In this document: positions 17,177 to 25,088 of the stretch, piece after piece | How the letters are laid out: each line of letters begins with the position of its first letter | Position numbering within the stretch: the stretch's first letter is position 1 | Source: Mariprofundus sp. KV | GTDB lineage: Bacteria > Pseudomonadota > Zetaproteobacteria > Mariprofundales > Mariprofundaceae | Direction: 5' to 3' | Length of the DNA: 64,000 nucleotides | Assembly: GCF_013387475.1 (NCBI RefSeq) | Contig: NZ_VWNB01000001.1 | Location: forward strand, 214,559-278,558 | Translations under genes and position numbers: made by a program | The notes under the pieces: generated by a model | What the model saw: the letters and a program-made list of their open reading frames with translations, nothing else | What the model was told of the DNA's origin: nothing | Database searches by the model: none

Positions 17177-17216
17177 CTGTTAACGCTATAAGGGTCAGAT
17201 GAGACCCGGTTAACCT
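17177..17216 (-). promoter_or_regulatory. Inverted GTTAAC half-sites upstream of bioB
   Basis: CTGTTAACG (17177-17185) and GGTTAACCT (17208-17216) are inverted half-sites, each matching the proteobacterial BirA half-site (TTGTNAACC / GGTTNACAA) at 7 of 9 bases. The spacer is 22 bases rather than the usual 14-16 and holds a small hairpin (gggtc/gaccc). It lies 18-57 bases upstream of the bioB start. This is only a candidate biotin operator. Confidence 0.3.
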
Positions 17217-17269
17217 CTGGGTGGCGAAGCGTAAACGGCTGGAGTCATTTGGGCAAAAGTTGAATTGAT

Positions 17270-17301
17270 CACTAGCACTGTTTGCTTAAACCCTGCTAGT
17301 G
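17270..17301 (-). terminator. Stem-loop downstream of ptsI
   Basis: The 8-bp arms cactagca and tgctagtg, with a further gttt/aaac pairing inside, lie 23 bases after the ptsI stop. No U-tract follows, so termination would be weak or factor-assisted. It separates the PTS operon from bioB. Confidence 0.4.
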
Positions 17302-17323
17302 CAGATGCTCACAACTGGTGGGA

Positions 17324-19027
17324 CTAAAGCGTTGGATTGTATTTTAGCTGGCTAAGCTGGCGGCGAATCAAAAGCAGCTTGTTCAGGCTCATCGACAGCG
17401 CATCCATATCCAGATTAAGCAGCGTTTCAGTCCACTCCGGTTTGGCAGAGAGCTCACCGCAAACCGAGATCGGAATACCCTCTTTTTTGGCTGCTTCTGC
17501 AGCAAGTTTAATCAATCTCAGTATCGCAGGATGGCCGGATTGATAGAGCCCGGCCACCTCATCATCAGTGCGATCCGTGGCCAGTGTGTACTGCATAAGA
17601 TCGTTGGTGCCGATGGAGAAGAAATCACTCACTTTGGCCAGATCATCGGCAATCAGTGCGCTGGCAGGCACCTCAATCATCGTGCCGATAGAGACCGGCT
17701 TGGTCAGCCCCAACTCCTCGCGGCACTGCAGGGCAATCTCACGTACCCTGTTCACCTCATCGCAGTTGGTGACCATCGGAATAAGGATATGAACCTCACC
17801 CTCTTCAGCGGCACGCAGCATCGCCCGCAACTGCGTACGCAGAATATCGGGCCAGCGCAGCAGCAGGCGTACGCCTCTGAGCCCCATGGCAGGATTGGCG
17901 CCGCCTTCGATATTGGAGGTCAGACGGTGGTAGTGCCACGGCTTGTCGCCACCGACATCGAGCAGACGCATGGTCACAGGTTTACCGGCCATGCGACGAA
18001 CAAGAGAGACATACTGCTCAAACTGCTGCGCTTCATCGGGTATCTCAGGGGCATTGAGGAAGAGGAACTCACTGCGATAGAGGCCGATGCCGTCAATGCC
18101 GACCTGCTCGGCAACATCGAGCTCTTCGGGGAACTCAATGTTGGCCATCAGTTTAAGCGGATGCCCATCCAGACTCTGTGAAACTGCTGCGGCGTAGACC
18201 TCCAGCTCCACCTGAGCCTGCCAGAATGAGTCAATGGTGGCGGCATAAGCCGCCGCCTCTTCAGGCGTGGGATTGTGGATCCATATTCCTTGTTCAGCAT
18301 CAAGGATTAGTTGGTCACCATCTTCGATCTCTCTGAGGATACCAACCGCACCCACCAGCGCCGGCAGACCGATGCCTCGGGCGACAATAATATTGTGCGC
18401 ATCCACGCCGCCCTGCTCAATCACCACACCTGCGACACCGCGCCGCCACATCATCACCATATCGGAAACAGAGAAATCTTCGCCGATATAGATAATGGCG
18501 TTACTGATATTTTTCGCCTCTTCAAGACTGGCATGCATATTGGCGGGCTGGTCGCCCAGAAGGTGGCGCAGAATCCTTTTGCCTGCATGTTCAACATCAT
18601 CCTTGCGGTTGCGCAGATACTCATCTTCGATCTGCTCAAAGGTCTGCTGAATCGCATCCATCTCCTTGCGCAGTGCCCACTCGGCATTGATCTGACTCTC
18701 AACAATGCGGTTACTGGCTCGATTCAGAAGCTCGGGATCGGCAATCAGCATACGATGCACATCGAGCATAATCACCATATCGTTGGTGCCGGTTTTCAAC
18801 AGGTGACTGCGTTCAAAATCGACCTCGGAGCGTGCCGCATCAATTGCAGCCAGCAGGCGCGTAACCTCTGAGCGAACCTCTGAGGGTTCAATCGAGCGCT
18901 CCGGAATCGGCTGCCTGCCATGGCGAAGTTTCTGTGCGTGGCCGATAACAATGCCGGAGCTTGATGCTGTCGCCTTGCCTTCGCGGCGAAGCTTCTGCTG
19001 CACAGATGGCATCTCGGTAACCGGCAC
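17324..19027 (-). CDS. ptsI: PTS enzyme I (phosphoenolpyruvate-protein phosphotransferase)
   Basis: The 567-residue soluble enzyme passes phosphate from PEP to HPr. The N-terminal domain carries the phospho-His in EQGGVDAHNIIVARG (usual TSH here reads DAH). The C-terminal PEP-binding barrel has GLYRSEFLFL, LDVGGDKPWHY, MIEVPASALIADD, FFSIGTNDLMQY and the catalytic Cys in ISVCGELSA. The start GTG 19027 lies 2 bases after the ptsH stop; ATG 19012 is an alternative. No sugar-specific membrane EIIB/C gene is nearby, so the pathway is likely regulatory. Confidence 0.93.
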   Translation of the reverse strand: MPVTEMPSVQQKLRREGKATASSSGIVIGHAQKLRHGRQPIPERSIEPSEVRSEVTRLLAAIDAARSEVDFERSHLLKTGTNDMVIMLDVHRMLIADPELLNRASNRIVESQINAEWALRKEMDAIQQTFEQIEDEYLRNRKDDVEHAGKRILRHLLGDQPANMHASLEEAKNISNAIIYIGEDFSVSDMVMMWRRGVAGVVIEQGGVDAHNIIVARGIGLPALVGAVGILREIEDGDQLILDAEQGIWIHNPTPEEAAAYAATIDSFWQAQVELEVYAAAVSQSLDGHPLKLMANIEFPEELDVAEQVGIDGIGLYRSEFLFLNAPEIPDEAQQFEQYVSLVRRMAGKPVTMRLLDVGGDKPWHYHRLTSNIEGGANPAMGLRGVRLLLRWPDILRTQLRAMLRAAEEGEVHILIPMVTNCDEVNRVREIALQCREELGLTKPVSIGTMIEVPASALIADDLAKVSDFFSIGTNDLMQYTLATDRTDDEVAGLYQSGHPAILRLIKLAAEAAKKEGIPISVCGELSAKPEWTETLLNLDMDALSMSLNKLLLIRRQLSQLKYNPTL

Positions 19028-19029
19028 CC

Positions 19030-19299
19030 CTATTCACCCTCTCCGAAACGGTCATTGACCAGCGCTTCGATAGCATCCAGCGCAGCATCCGCATCCCGCC
19101 CTTCAGCGCGCAACAGCAGCTCGGTGCCTCTGCAGGCGGCCAACATCATAATGCCCATAATACTCTTGCAGTTCACATCGATCTCATCTTTCACCAGCGT
19201 CACTTCGCACTCAAATCGGCTTGCCTCAGTAGCCAGCTTGGCTGATGCACGCGCATGCAATCCCAGCTTGTTTTGAATTCTGATCAGCCGCTCAGCCAT
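19030..19299 (-). CDS. ptsH: Phosphocarrier protein HPr
   Basis: The 89-residue protein has the EI-dependent phospho-His in NKLGLHARAS (His 15) and the regulatory Ser site in CKSIMGIMML (Ser 46 region), the target of HPr kinase. The presence of hprK in the same operon fits this. It lies 3 bases after the EIIA-Man gene and 2 bases before ptsI, indicating one transcript. Confidence 0.95.
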   Translation of the reverse strand: MAERLIRIQNKLGLHARASAKLATEASRFECEVTLVKDEIDVNCKSIMGIMMLAACRGTELLLRAEGRDADAALDAIEALVNDRFGEGE

Positions 19300-19302
19300 G
19301 CT

Positions 19303-19710
19303 CTAACTCCTCACCCTGGTTGTATGCGGAGCGATACGCATATACATCCTGCCCGCCTCCACAACCTGCTCTGCAAAAGCAGCAAGGTCGTTTGCCGAGC
19401 TGCGCAGCGTTGCCGCTTTAACCAGCAGCGGCAGATTAAATCCGGAGACCACCTCAACATGCCCCTTGGCAAGGGTTCCCATTGCCACATTGCACGGGGT
19501 GCCACCAAACATATCAGCCAGCACCAGCACGCCATCACCAATATCACAGGCGCGAATGCGTGCTTCCAGAGCCTTGGAGAGCTGCTCCGGCGGTTGTCCT
19601 GTCACCACATCAATGGCATCAATCAGCGGCTGCTCACCGACAACATACTCCAGCGCCTTTAGCATCTCTGATGCTATGCAGGCATGGCCGATTAATACGA
19701 TTCCGATCAT
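19303..19710 (-). CDS. PTS EIIA component, mannose/fructose (ManX-like) family
   Basis: The 135-residue protein begins MIGIVLIGHACIASEML, where His 9 fits the phosphorylated His of EIIA-Man. It also has VLADMFGGTPCNVA, the family signature. The remaining domain is the IIA fold alone, with no IIB domain. In proteobacteria with incomplete PTS such single-domain proteins accept phosphate from HPr and act as regulators. The ATG overlaps the rapZ stop (ATGA). Confidence 0.9.
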   Translation of the reverse strand: MIGIVLIGHACIASEMLKALEYVVGEQPLIDAIDVVTGQPPEQLSKALEARIRACDIGDGVLVLADMFGGTPCNVAMGTLAKGHVEVVSGFNLPLLVKAATLRSSANDLAAFAEQVVEAGRMYMRIAPHTTRVRS

Positions 19711-20588
19711 GACTCTTCTCCCTCTTCACCGGCATGCCTGCGCTCGACAATAGCCAGCTCGCGGTGCTGGATCACCGGCAGTGCCATCGCTTCGCCCTTT
19801 AACCAGTCCGCCAGACGCTCTGCCATATACACGGAGCGGTGGCGGCCGCCACTGCAGCCAAAGGCAATAGTAAAATACTGTTTTCTCTCTTTCTGAATCA
19901 TCGGCCAGGAAAATTCCAGCCACTGCCGAACCCTCTCGAATGCTTCTCCCACCTCATCACGACCCTCAAGAAAGGCGATCACCTCAGCATCACGTCCGGT
20001 CTGCTGGGCCAGCTCCGGAAGATAGTGGGGGTTGGGCAGAAAGCGCATATCAAAAACCATATCAGCCATGGCCGGCAATCCGTGTTTGTAGCTGAAAGAG
20101 ATCACCGTACAGTTCATGCGGTGCCGTTTCGAGCCCGGCTTAAGCCAGAACTGTTCAGCCTGTTCAGAGAGTTCGTAAGGGGTCAGATGACTGCTATCAA
20201 GAATCAGGTCAGCGATACTTCTGATCGGCAACAGGCTCTCACGCTCCTGCCTGATCGAATCCATCAAATCGACACCCGCCGGATAGGGGTGCCTGCGTTT
20301 AACGGTTGAGAAGCGGCGCTGCAGCACCTCATCCTCAGCCTCAACAAACAGCAGCTGCCACTCATCCTCAGCCAGATTCTCTTCAATCGTTGTGCGGATC
20401 GCCTGGGCGGTAAAACCACTGCGTGCATCCAGGCATACGGCGGCAGGACGCTTACGTGCCTGCATAATCATCGACCAGTCTCGCAGCATCTCAAGCGGCA
20501 GATTATCGGTGCAGAAAAATCCGGCATCCTCCAGCGCATGCAACACAGTGCTTTTACCTGCTCCGGAGAGCCCGCTGATCAGAAGCAT
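19707..20588 (-). CDS. rapZ: RNase adapter protein RapZ (YvcJ/YhbJ family)
   Basis: The 293-residue protein has a Walker A motif near the N terminus (ISGLSGAGKSTVLHALED), DNLPLEML, CLDARS and a C-terminal region with IAFGCSGGRHRSVYMAERLADWL, typical of RapZ. In enterobacteria it binds small RNAs and controls GlmS synthesis; in other bacteria it binds nucleotides and cell-wall precursors. It lies between hprK and the EIIA gene with a 4-base overlap, the usual place in this operon. Confidence 0.94.
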   Translation of the reverse strand: MLLISGLSGAGKSTVLHALEDAGFFCTDNLPLEMLRDWSMIMQARKRPAAVCLDARSGFTAQAIRTTIEENLAEDEWQLLFVEAEDEVLQRRFSTVKRRHPYPAGVDLMDSIRQERESLLPIRSIADLILDSSHLTPYELSEQAEQFWLKPGSKRHRMNCTVISFSYKHGLPAMADMVFDMRFLPNPHYLPELAQQTGRDAEVIAFLEGRDEVGEAFERVRQWLEFSWPMIQKERKQYFTIAFGCSGGRHRSVYMAERLADWLKGEAMALPVIQHRELAIVERRHAGEEGEES

Positions 20589-21533
20589 TTAGCCACCTTT
20601 CTGAATACGTTCCTGAAGAGACTGCACAAAAGCTTCGCCGCTGTAGATGCCGCGCTGTTTAAGCAGCTGATTACGTGTCGCCACCTCAATCAGGATGGCC
20701 AGCGAACGGCCGGTACGAATCGGAATCGGAACGCGGGCAATCGGCACCTCAAGGATTTTGATCTCACTCTCTTCACCCAATACGCGATCTTCTGCAGCCA
20801 CCTGATCCCACGGCACCATCTCCACCACCAGACTAAGCCGTTTGGCATCGGTGATTGCTGCTGCACCATAGAGGTCTCGAATATTGAGGATACCCAGACC
20901 ACGGATCTCCATATGGTATCGCAGGGTGTCAGGGCTGCGCCCAACCAGGGCGGTAGGGCTTTTTCGTGAAAACTCGACCATATCATCGGCAATCAGTCGA
21001 TTGCCTCGACAGATCAACTCAAGCCCGACCTCACTTTTGCCGATACCGCTGGAGCCGGTGATCAGCACACCAAGTCCGAAGATATCCATATAGACGCCAT
21101 GCTGATAGACCACCGGAGCCAGCCGATGGGAGAGGTAGAGCATCATATTGGTCATAAAGGTTGAACTGGGGAATTCAGACAACAACAGCGGCGTATCGGT
21201 ACGTCTGGCCGCTTCAAGAATGATCGCAGGGGGCTGCTGATTGCGCGTAATCACTACGCCGGCAAGGCGCAGATCAAATACCGCATCGACAACGCGCCTC
21301 TGCTCTTCAGGTGAGCGGGTAGCCAGATAACTCAGCTCGGTTTTTCCAATCACCTGCAGACGATAATCACTTAAATTTTCAATAAATCCGGCAAATGCCA
21401 GTGATGGTTTCTGCATACGCGGGTGGTCGATATAGCGATCAAGACCGGCTTCACCGGCCACCAGTTGCATTTTTGCAGCATCACCCTGTGCGGCCAGCAG
21501 CTCACGAATCGTGATCCGGCGGGCCTGAATCAT
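20589..21533 (-). CDS. hprK: HPr kinase/phosphorylase
   Basis: The 314-residue enzyme phosphorylates or dephosphorylates the regulatory Ser of HPr. The C-terminal catalytic domain has Walker A GSSGIGKSEVGLEL, the region RLIADDMVEF, MEIRGLGILN and the family signature PVRPGR-like segment VPIRTGRSLAILIEVATRN (variant IPIRTGRS). The N-terminal domain is of HprK_N type. It ends where rapZ begins and starts with a TGATG overlap with ptsN. Its presence makes Ser-phosphorylation of HPr likely. Confidence 0.92.
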   Translation of the reverse strand: MIQARRITIRELLAAQGDAAKMQLVAGEAGLDRYIDHPRMQKPSLAFAGFIENLSDYRLQVIGKTELSYLATRSPEEQRRVVDAVFDLRLAGVVITRNQQPPAIILEAARRTDTPLLLSEFPSSTFMTNMMLYLSHRLAPVVYQHGVYMDIFGLGVLITGSSGIGKSEVGLELICRGNRLIADDMVEFSRKSPTALVGRSPDTLRYHMEIRGLGILNIRDLYGAAAITDAKRLSLVVEMVPWDQVAAEDRVLGEESEIKILEVPIARVPIPIRTGRSLAILIEVATRNQLLKQRGIYSGEAFVQSLQERIQKGG

Positions 21534-21973
21534 CAGGCCAGCCTTACACGATCAGCAAACAGTGCTGCAATTGCTTCACTGCTCTCAGCCTGCATGACTT
21601 GATGCCTGATGCTCTCCTGCTGCAGTGTTCTGGCCAGCTGCGCCAACAGTTCAAGATGCTGGCGATCATCCGAATCGGGAACCAGCAACATCACAGCGAT
21701 ATAGACCGGCTTTCCATCAATGGAGTCGAAATCGACCCCCTCAGGATGCCTTGCCAGCGCCAGAATCGGCATCGGAAGGTCAGGCATACGCCCATGCGGA
21801 ATGGCAACACCATGGCCGATGCCGGTACTGCCAAGATGCTCGCGGGCCATGACGACCTCCATCACCCGATCCGGGTCGATGGAGGCCAACAGGTTAGCCA
21901 TCTCGGTAATCAGTCCCCGCTTACTTGCTGCGGCTGAGTCGAGTAGCACATGCTCGGGCGTTAACAGATCCAC
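21533..21973 (-). CDS. ptsN: PTS IIA-like nitrogen regulatory protein
   Basis: The 146-residue EIIA-Ntr protein has GSTGIGHGVAIPHGRM, with the phosphorylated His in IPHGR. The C-terminal part has the usual LELLAQLARTLQQE. EIIA-Ntr links PTS phosphorylation state to potassium uptake, nitrogen and stress control. It lies next to hpf and rpoN, as in most proteobacteria. The EI-Ntr and NPr roles are probably filled by the ptsI and ptsH at the end of this block. Confidence 0.93.
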   Translation of the reverse strand: MDLLTPEHVLLDSAAASKRGLITEMANLLASIDPDRVMEVVMAREHLGSTGIGHGVAIPHGRMPDLPMPILALARHPEGVDFDSIDGKPVYIAVMLLVPDSDDRQHLELLAQLARTLQQESIRHQVMQAESSEAIAALFADRVRLA

Positions 21974-21990
21974 GCTCAGAAGCTCCTTAA

Positions 21991-22548
21991 TTAAGCGACT
22001 TCAGGTTCGATCCAGCTCAGAGCACCGTCAGGACGACGGTAAACCGCATTCAACTGCTCGGTCTGACCATTGGTGAAGAAAATCAGGTCACGACTGCCCA
22101 GTTCAAGCTGCATCACTGCCTCATCGACACTCATCGGTTTGGCATCAATCTGCTCATGACGCAGGGTTTCCGGCTGGTGATCTTCAGTCAGCTCATCCTT
22201 GTCGACGGCCATATCAAGAACCTTATGGGAGACCTTGATTTCGCGACCCGCCGCATCACCGCGATGGCGGCGAAGTTTTGCACGATAACGTTTGAGCTGA
22301 CGATTCAGCTTATCAACAACGCCGTCAATCGATGCATACATATCCTCCGTCTCGTGACTGCCGTGGATATTAATGCCACTGGCCTGCATGCTGACTTCAC
22401 AACGCTGGCGAAACTTCTCTACCGACAATACAACATGAACATCTACGACATGGTCGAAAGAGTGTTTCAGGTGCTGCAGTTTGTCGTCCACATACGCCTT
22501 AAGCGGTTCCGTGAGTTCTACATGACGTCCGGTAATGGATACTTGCAT
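21991..22548 (-). CDS. hpf: Ribosome hibernation promoting factor, long form
   Basis: The 185-residue protein has the N-terminal ribosome-binding domain (MQVSITGRHVELTEPLKAYV; VVLSVEKFRQRCEV) and a C-terminal dimerisation domain (KPMSVDEAVMQLEL, VVYRRPDGALSWIEPE, here with AVYRRPDG). The long form dimerises ribosomes directly into 100S particles. ATG 22548 follows ggaggt by 7 bases; the GTG 15 bases upstream lies inside that site. It sits between rpoN and ptsN. Confidence 0.94.
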   Translation of the reverse strand: MQVSITGRHVELTEPLKAYVDDKLQHLKHSFDHVVDVHVVLSVEKFRQRCEVSMQASGINIHGSHETEDMYASIDGVVDKLNRQLKRYRAKLRRHRGDAAGREIKVSHKVLDMAVDKDELTEDHQPETLRHEQIDAKPMSVDEAVMQLELGSRDLIFFTNGQTEQLNAVYRRPDGALSWIEPEVA

Positions 22549-22691
22549 GGTTGTTACCTCCACATTGGATTGAATATAGCAGAAAACCCTTCCATGGATT
22601 CTCTACTTTTGGAAGCGCGCCTGCTGCCTCGCTCCCGGTTGCTTGATGAACTGCTCTTCAGATCATCGGTCGGCCGTTATTTTAAAAGGCC

Positions 22692-24086
22692 TTAACGTGT
22701 TTTAGCGACACGTCTGCGCTGACTGCTCGGAGGCAGCCCTAACTGTTCCCTGTACTTGGCCACAGTGCGACGGGCAATTTCGATCCCCTCGGCCTGCAGA
22801 CGATCCGCAATCGCCTGATCCGAGATCGGCCTTCCCAACGGCTCTGAATCGATCAGCGCTTTCACACGCTGCTGCACACGATAGACAGAGATAGTACCAC
22901 CGCCACGTGTCGGCAGACCAGCAGAGAAAAAACGCCGCAGTTCGATCATGCCTATCGGTGTATCTGCAAACTTTCCATTGGTAACACGTGAAATGGTCGA
23001 TTCATGCAGGCCAACCTCTTCAGCCACATCCTGCAGTGTCAACGGCTTCAGACCCAGCACGCCATACTCCAGAAAAGCACGCTGACGCTGAGCCAGACAG
23101 AGCGCGACCTTCATCAGCGTCTCACTGCGCTGATCCAGTGCATGCAGAAGCCACTTGGCCTCCTTCATCGCCTGACTCATAAAATCTTTATCTTTGCCGG
23201 TCCACTCATGGTCCTGCCACTGCTCATTGAGACGAATGCCGCGCCAGCCTGATGCCGGCACCTCCACCTCAATCTCATTGCCGCTGGTGCGACGGAAGAT
23301 AATTTCAGGACGGATATAATAGTTGTTATCACCGTGCATGCCGTGGCCGGGGAACGGATCAAGGCGGCGCATACGGGCGCGTGCCTGAGCGATCATCTCC
23401 TCACTGCACTCCGCTTTTTTGGCCAGGTCGGCATCGGAGCCAAACAGCTCCATCGGAAAATGGAGCAGCAGCCGCTGCACCCAGAGATCAACCTCAGATT
23501 CGCCATCTAGCTGCATCAGCAGGCACTCGGTAAGATCCCTTGCCCCCAGTCCGGCTGGCTCAAGTTGCTGAATCACCTGCGTCAGCACATTTTCAACCAT
23601 CTCACCATCAACATCCATCTGCTCAGCCATCTCAGCAGCGAATTCATTCGGATCGTTGCGGAAATAGCCATCATCATCAAGGGAGTCGATCATGGCGTGG
23701 GCCAGTTCGCGCTCGATATCACTCATCGGCTGTCGATCCACCTGCTCATGCAGTGAATCACCGAGATTCTGTTCACCCTGCCAGAGCTGCTCACGGTCAG
23801 GCATGCTGTCACGACTGGAGGAGGAGTAGAGCGTCTCCCAACGGTTGTCACCCTGCTCTTTCCACTGCTCGCGCTCATCCATCTCAATAGCACGCTGCTC
23901 CTGAGCACCGGATTCCGGAGGAGTGAATGAACCCTGATCCATATCCAGCATCGGATTGCACTCGATCGACTCCTCGAGATAGTTCTCCAGCTCCATCGAG
24001 TTCATCGCCAGGACCTTAAGGCTCTGAGTCAGTTGCGGCGTCAGAGCCAGACGCTGACCGAGTTTATGGGATAGCTTGGTTTCCAT
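22692..24086 (-). CDS. rpoN: RNA polymerase sigma-54 factor
   Basis: The 464-residue protein has the Gln/Leu-rich activator-interacting region I (residues 1-50), an acidic linker, the core-binding domain (about 95-280) and the DNA-binding domain with the helix-turn-helix (LQDVAEEVGLHESTISRVTNGKF) and the RpoN box ARRTVAKYRE near the C terminus. It reads promoters with -24/-12 elements and needs activators such as NtrC at 9676-11076. It is the first gene of the block; lptB is not visible upstream. Confidence 0.96.
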   Translation of the reverse strand: METKLSHKLGQRLALTPQLTQSLKVLAMNSMELENYLEESIECNPMLDMDQGSFTPPESGAQEQRAIEMDEREQWKEQGDNRWETLYSSSSRDSMPDREQLWQGEQNLGDSLHEQVDRQPMSDIERELAHAMIDSLDDDGYFRNDPNEFAAEMAEQMDVDGEMVENVLTQVIQQLEPAGLGARDLTECLLMQLDGESEVDLWVQRLLLHFPMELFGSDADLAKKAECSEEMIAQARARMRRLDPFPGHGMHGDNNYYIRPEIIFRRTSGNEIEVEVPASGWRGIRLNEQWQDHEWTGKDKDFMSQAMKEAKWLLHALDQRSETLMKVALCLAQRQRAFLEYGVLGLKPLTLQDVAEEVGLHESTISRVTNGKFADTPIGMIELRRFFSAGLPTRGGGTISVYRVQQRVKALIDSEPLGRPISDQAIADRLQAEGIEIARRTVAKYREQLGLPPSSQRRRVAKTR

Positions 24087-24271
24087 CAGTTAAAAAATGC
24101 CCGCTTCTATCATTTGCTTGCCGTTCAGGTTGTAGGGTTGCTGCTGCGGAGAAGCTCCGCTTGTAGGGTCGTGTTGGAAATAGAAATAGAGTGCCATCAA
24201 CATCCTTGTTATAACTCAAATCGCACAAAACCACAAGCCAAAACAGGTGACCGGAAGCTTGTTCGAAGAGC

Positions 24272-24598
24272 TTACGCTTCTTTTTTCAGCGGCGCCAGCA
24301 GTTCAGCCAGCTCTCCATTCTCCTGCATTTCAGAGACAATATCACAGCCACCAATGAATTCACCCTTGATGTAAAGCTGCGGAATGGTTGGCCAATCAGA
24401 GTAATCCTTGATGCCCTGACGGATCTCTTCGCTGAGCAACACGTTGACTGCAGCAAAGGGGACACCATAACTGGATACGATGCTACCCACGCGCTGGGAG
24501 AAACCACACTGAGGAAAGTCCGGAGTGCCCTTCATGAACAGAACGATATCATTTCCTTTAATCACCTGATCAATCTGCTCTAATACGGTTTCGCTCAT
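24272..24598 (-). CDS. grxD: Monothiol glutaredoxin, Grx4 type
   Basis: The 108-residue protein has the monothiol CGFS motif (FPQCGFSQRV), the cis-Pro TIPQLYIKGEFIGGCDIV and the family length. Such proteins carry a shared [2Fe-2S] cluster and act in Fe-S delivery and iron sensing. Its ATG lies 2 bases after the bolA stop, with aaggag inside the end of bolA. BolA-Grx4 pairs form cluster-bridged heterodimers, which this operon supports. Confidence 0.95.
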   Translation of the reverse strand: MSETVLEQIDQVIKGNDIVLFMKGTPDFPQCGFSQRVGSIVSSYGVPFAAVNVLLSEEIRQGIKDYSDWPTIPQLYIKGEFIGGCDIVSEMQENGELAELLAPLKKEA

Positions 24599-24600
24599 GT

Positions 24601-24834
24601 TTACTCCTTGGGAACTGAGGTTTTCAACGCCAGAGCGTGAATCGCCTCTCTCATATGATCACCCAGCGCCGCATAAACCATCTTATGCTGGGCGATGCGT
24701 GATTTACCTGCAAAGGCCGCAGAGACAACCTCCATCTCGAAGTGATCGTCGCCGGAATAGAGGCGCACATCCACGACTGCATCGGGAAGACCCTGGCGAA
24801 CCATCACTGCAATCTCTTCGGGTGTCGGTGTCAT
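24601..24834 (-). CDS. BolA/IbaG family protein
   Basis: The 77-residue protein has the BolA pattern: VRLYSGDDHFEMEVVSAAF, SRIAQHKMVYAAL with the conserved His, and a C-terminal MREAIHALALKT. Members bind a [2Fe-2S] cluster with monothiol glutaredoxins. It lies first in the bolA-grxD pair; a tRNA gene on the same strand lies upstream. Confidence 0.9.
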   Translation of the reverse strand: MTPTPEEIAVMVRQGLPDAVVDVRLYSGDDHFEMEVVSAAFAGKSRIAQHKMVYAALGDHMREAIHALALKTSVPKE

Positions 24835-24868
24835 AAACGTCCTGTCTTTTATATTTATTCTCTGGAAA

Positions 24869-24945
24869 TGGTGGGCTCACCAGGACTCGAACCTGGAACC
24901 AACCGGTTATGAGCCGGTAGCGCTAACCAATTGCGCCATGAGCCC
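24869..24945 (-). tRNA. tRNA with CAU anticodon (Met, or Ile2)
   Basis: The 77-nt gene, with encoded CCA, folds as acceptor GGGCTCA/TGAGCCC, a D-arm with GGCGCAATTGGTTAGCGC-like sequence, an anticodon stem CCGG(T)/ACCGG around CTCATAA, and a T-arm with GGTTCGAGTCC. The anticodon is CAU and the acceptor end is a normal G-C pair, so it is not the initiator. It may be elongator Met, or Ile2 if modified to lysidine; C4-G69 fits TilS preference but position 5 does not. Confidence 0.9.
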
Positions 24946-25088
24946 GTCGTTTCCACGGCAGGCGTGGCAGACTAGGGGCAACAATCCAGGACTGCAATCC
25001 CAAGCCGCATGTGGAATTGTCCATCATGAAGCACCGATCGCATCAACATTTGTGGCAAGGTAATCGCCGAGCGCGTACAGTTGCCGCC

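Noticed and set aside
24087-24271. TTGTAGGGT direct repeat around a gcggag/ctccgc hairpin as a regulatory element for rpoN
   Set aside because: The two 9-base copies and the small hairpin are real, but no promoter or known motif fits, and a chance origin cannot be excluded.
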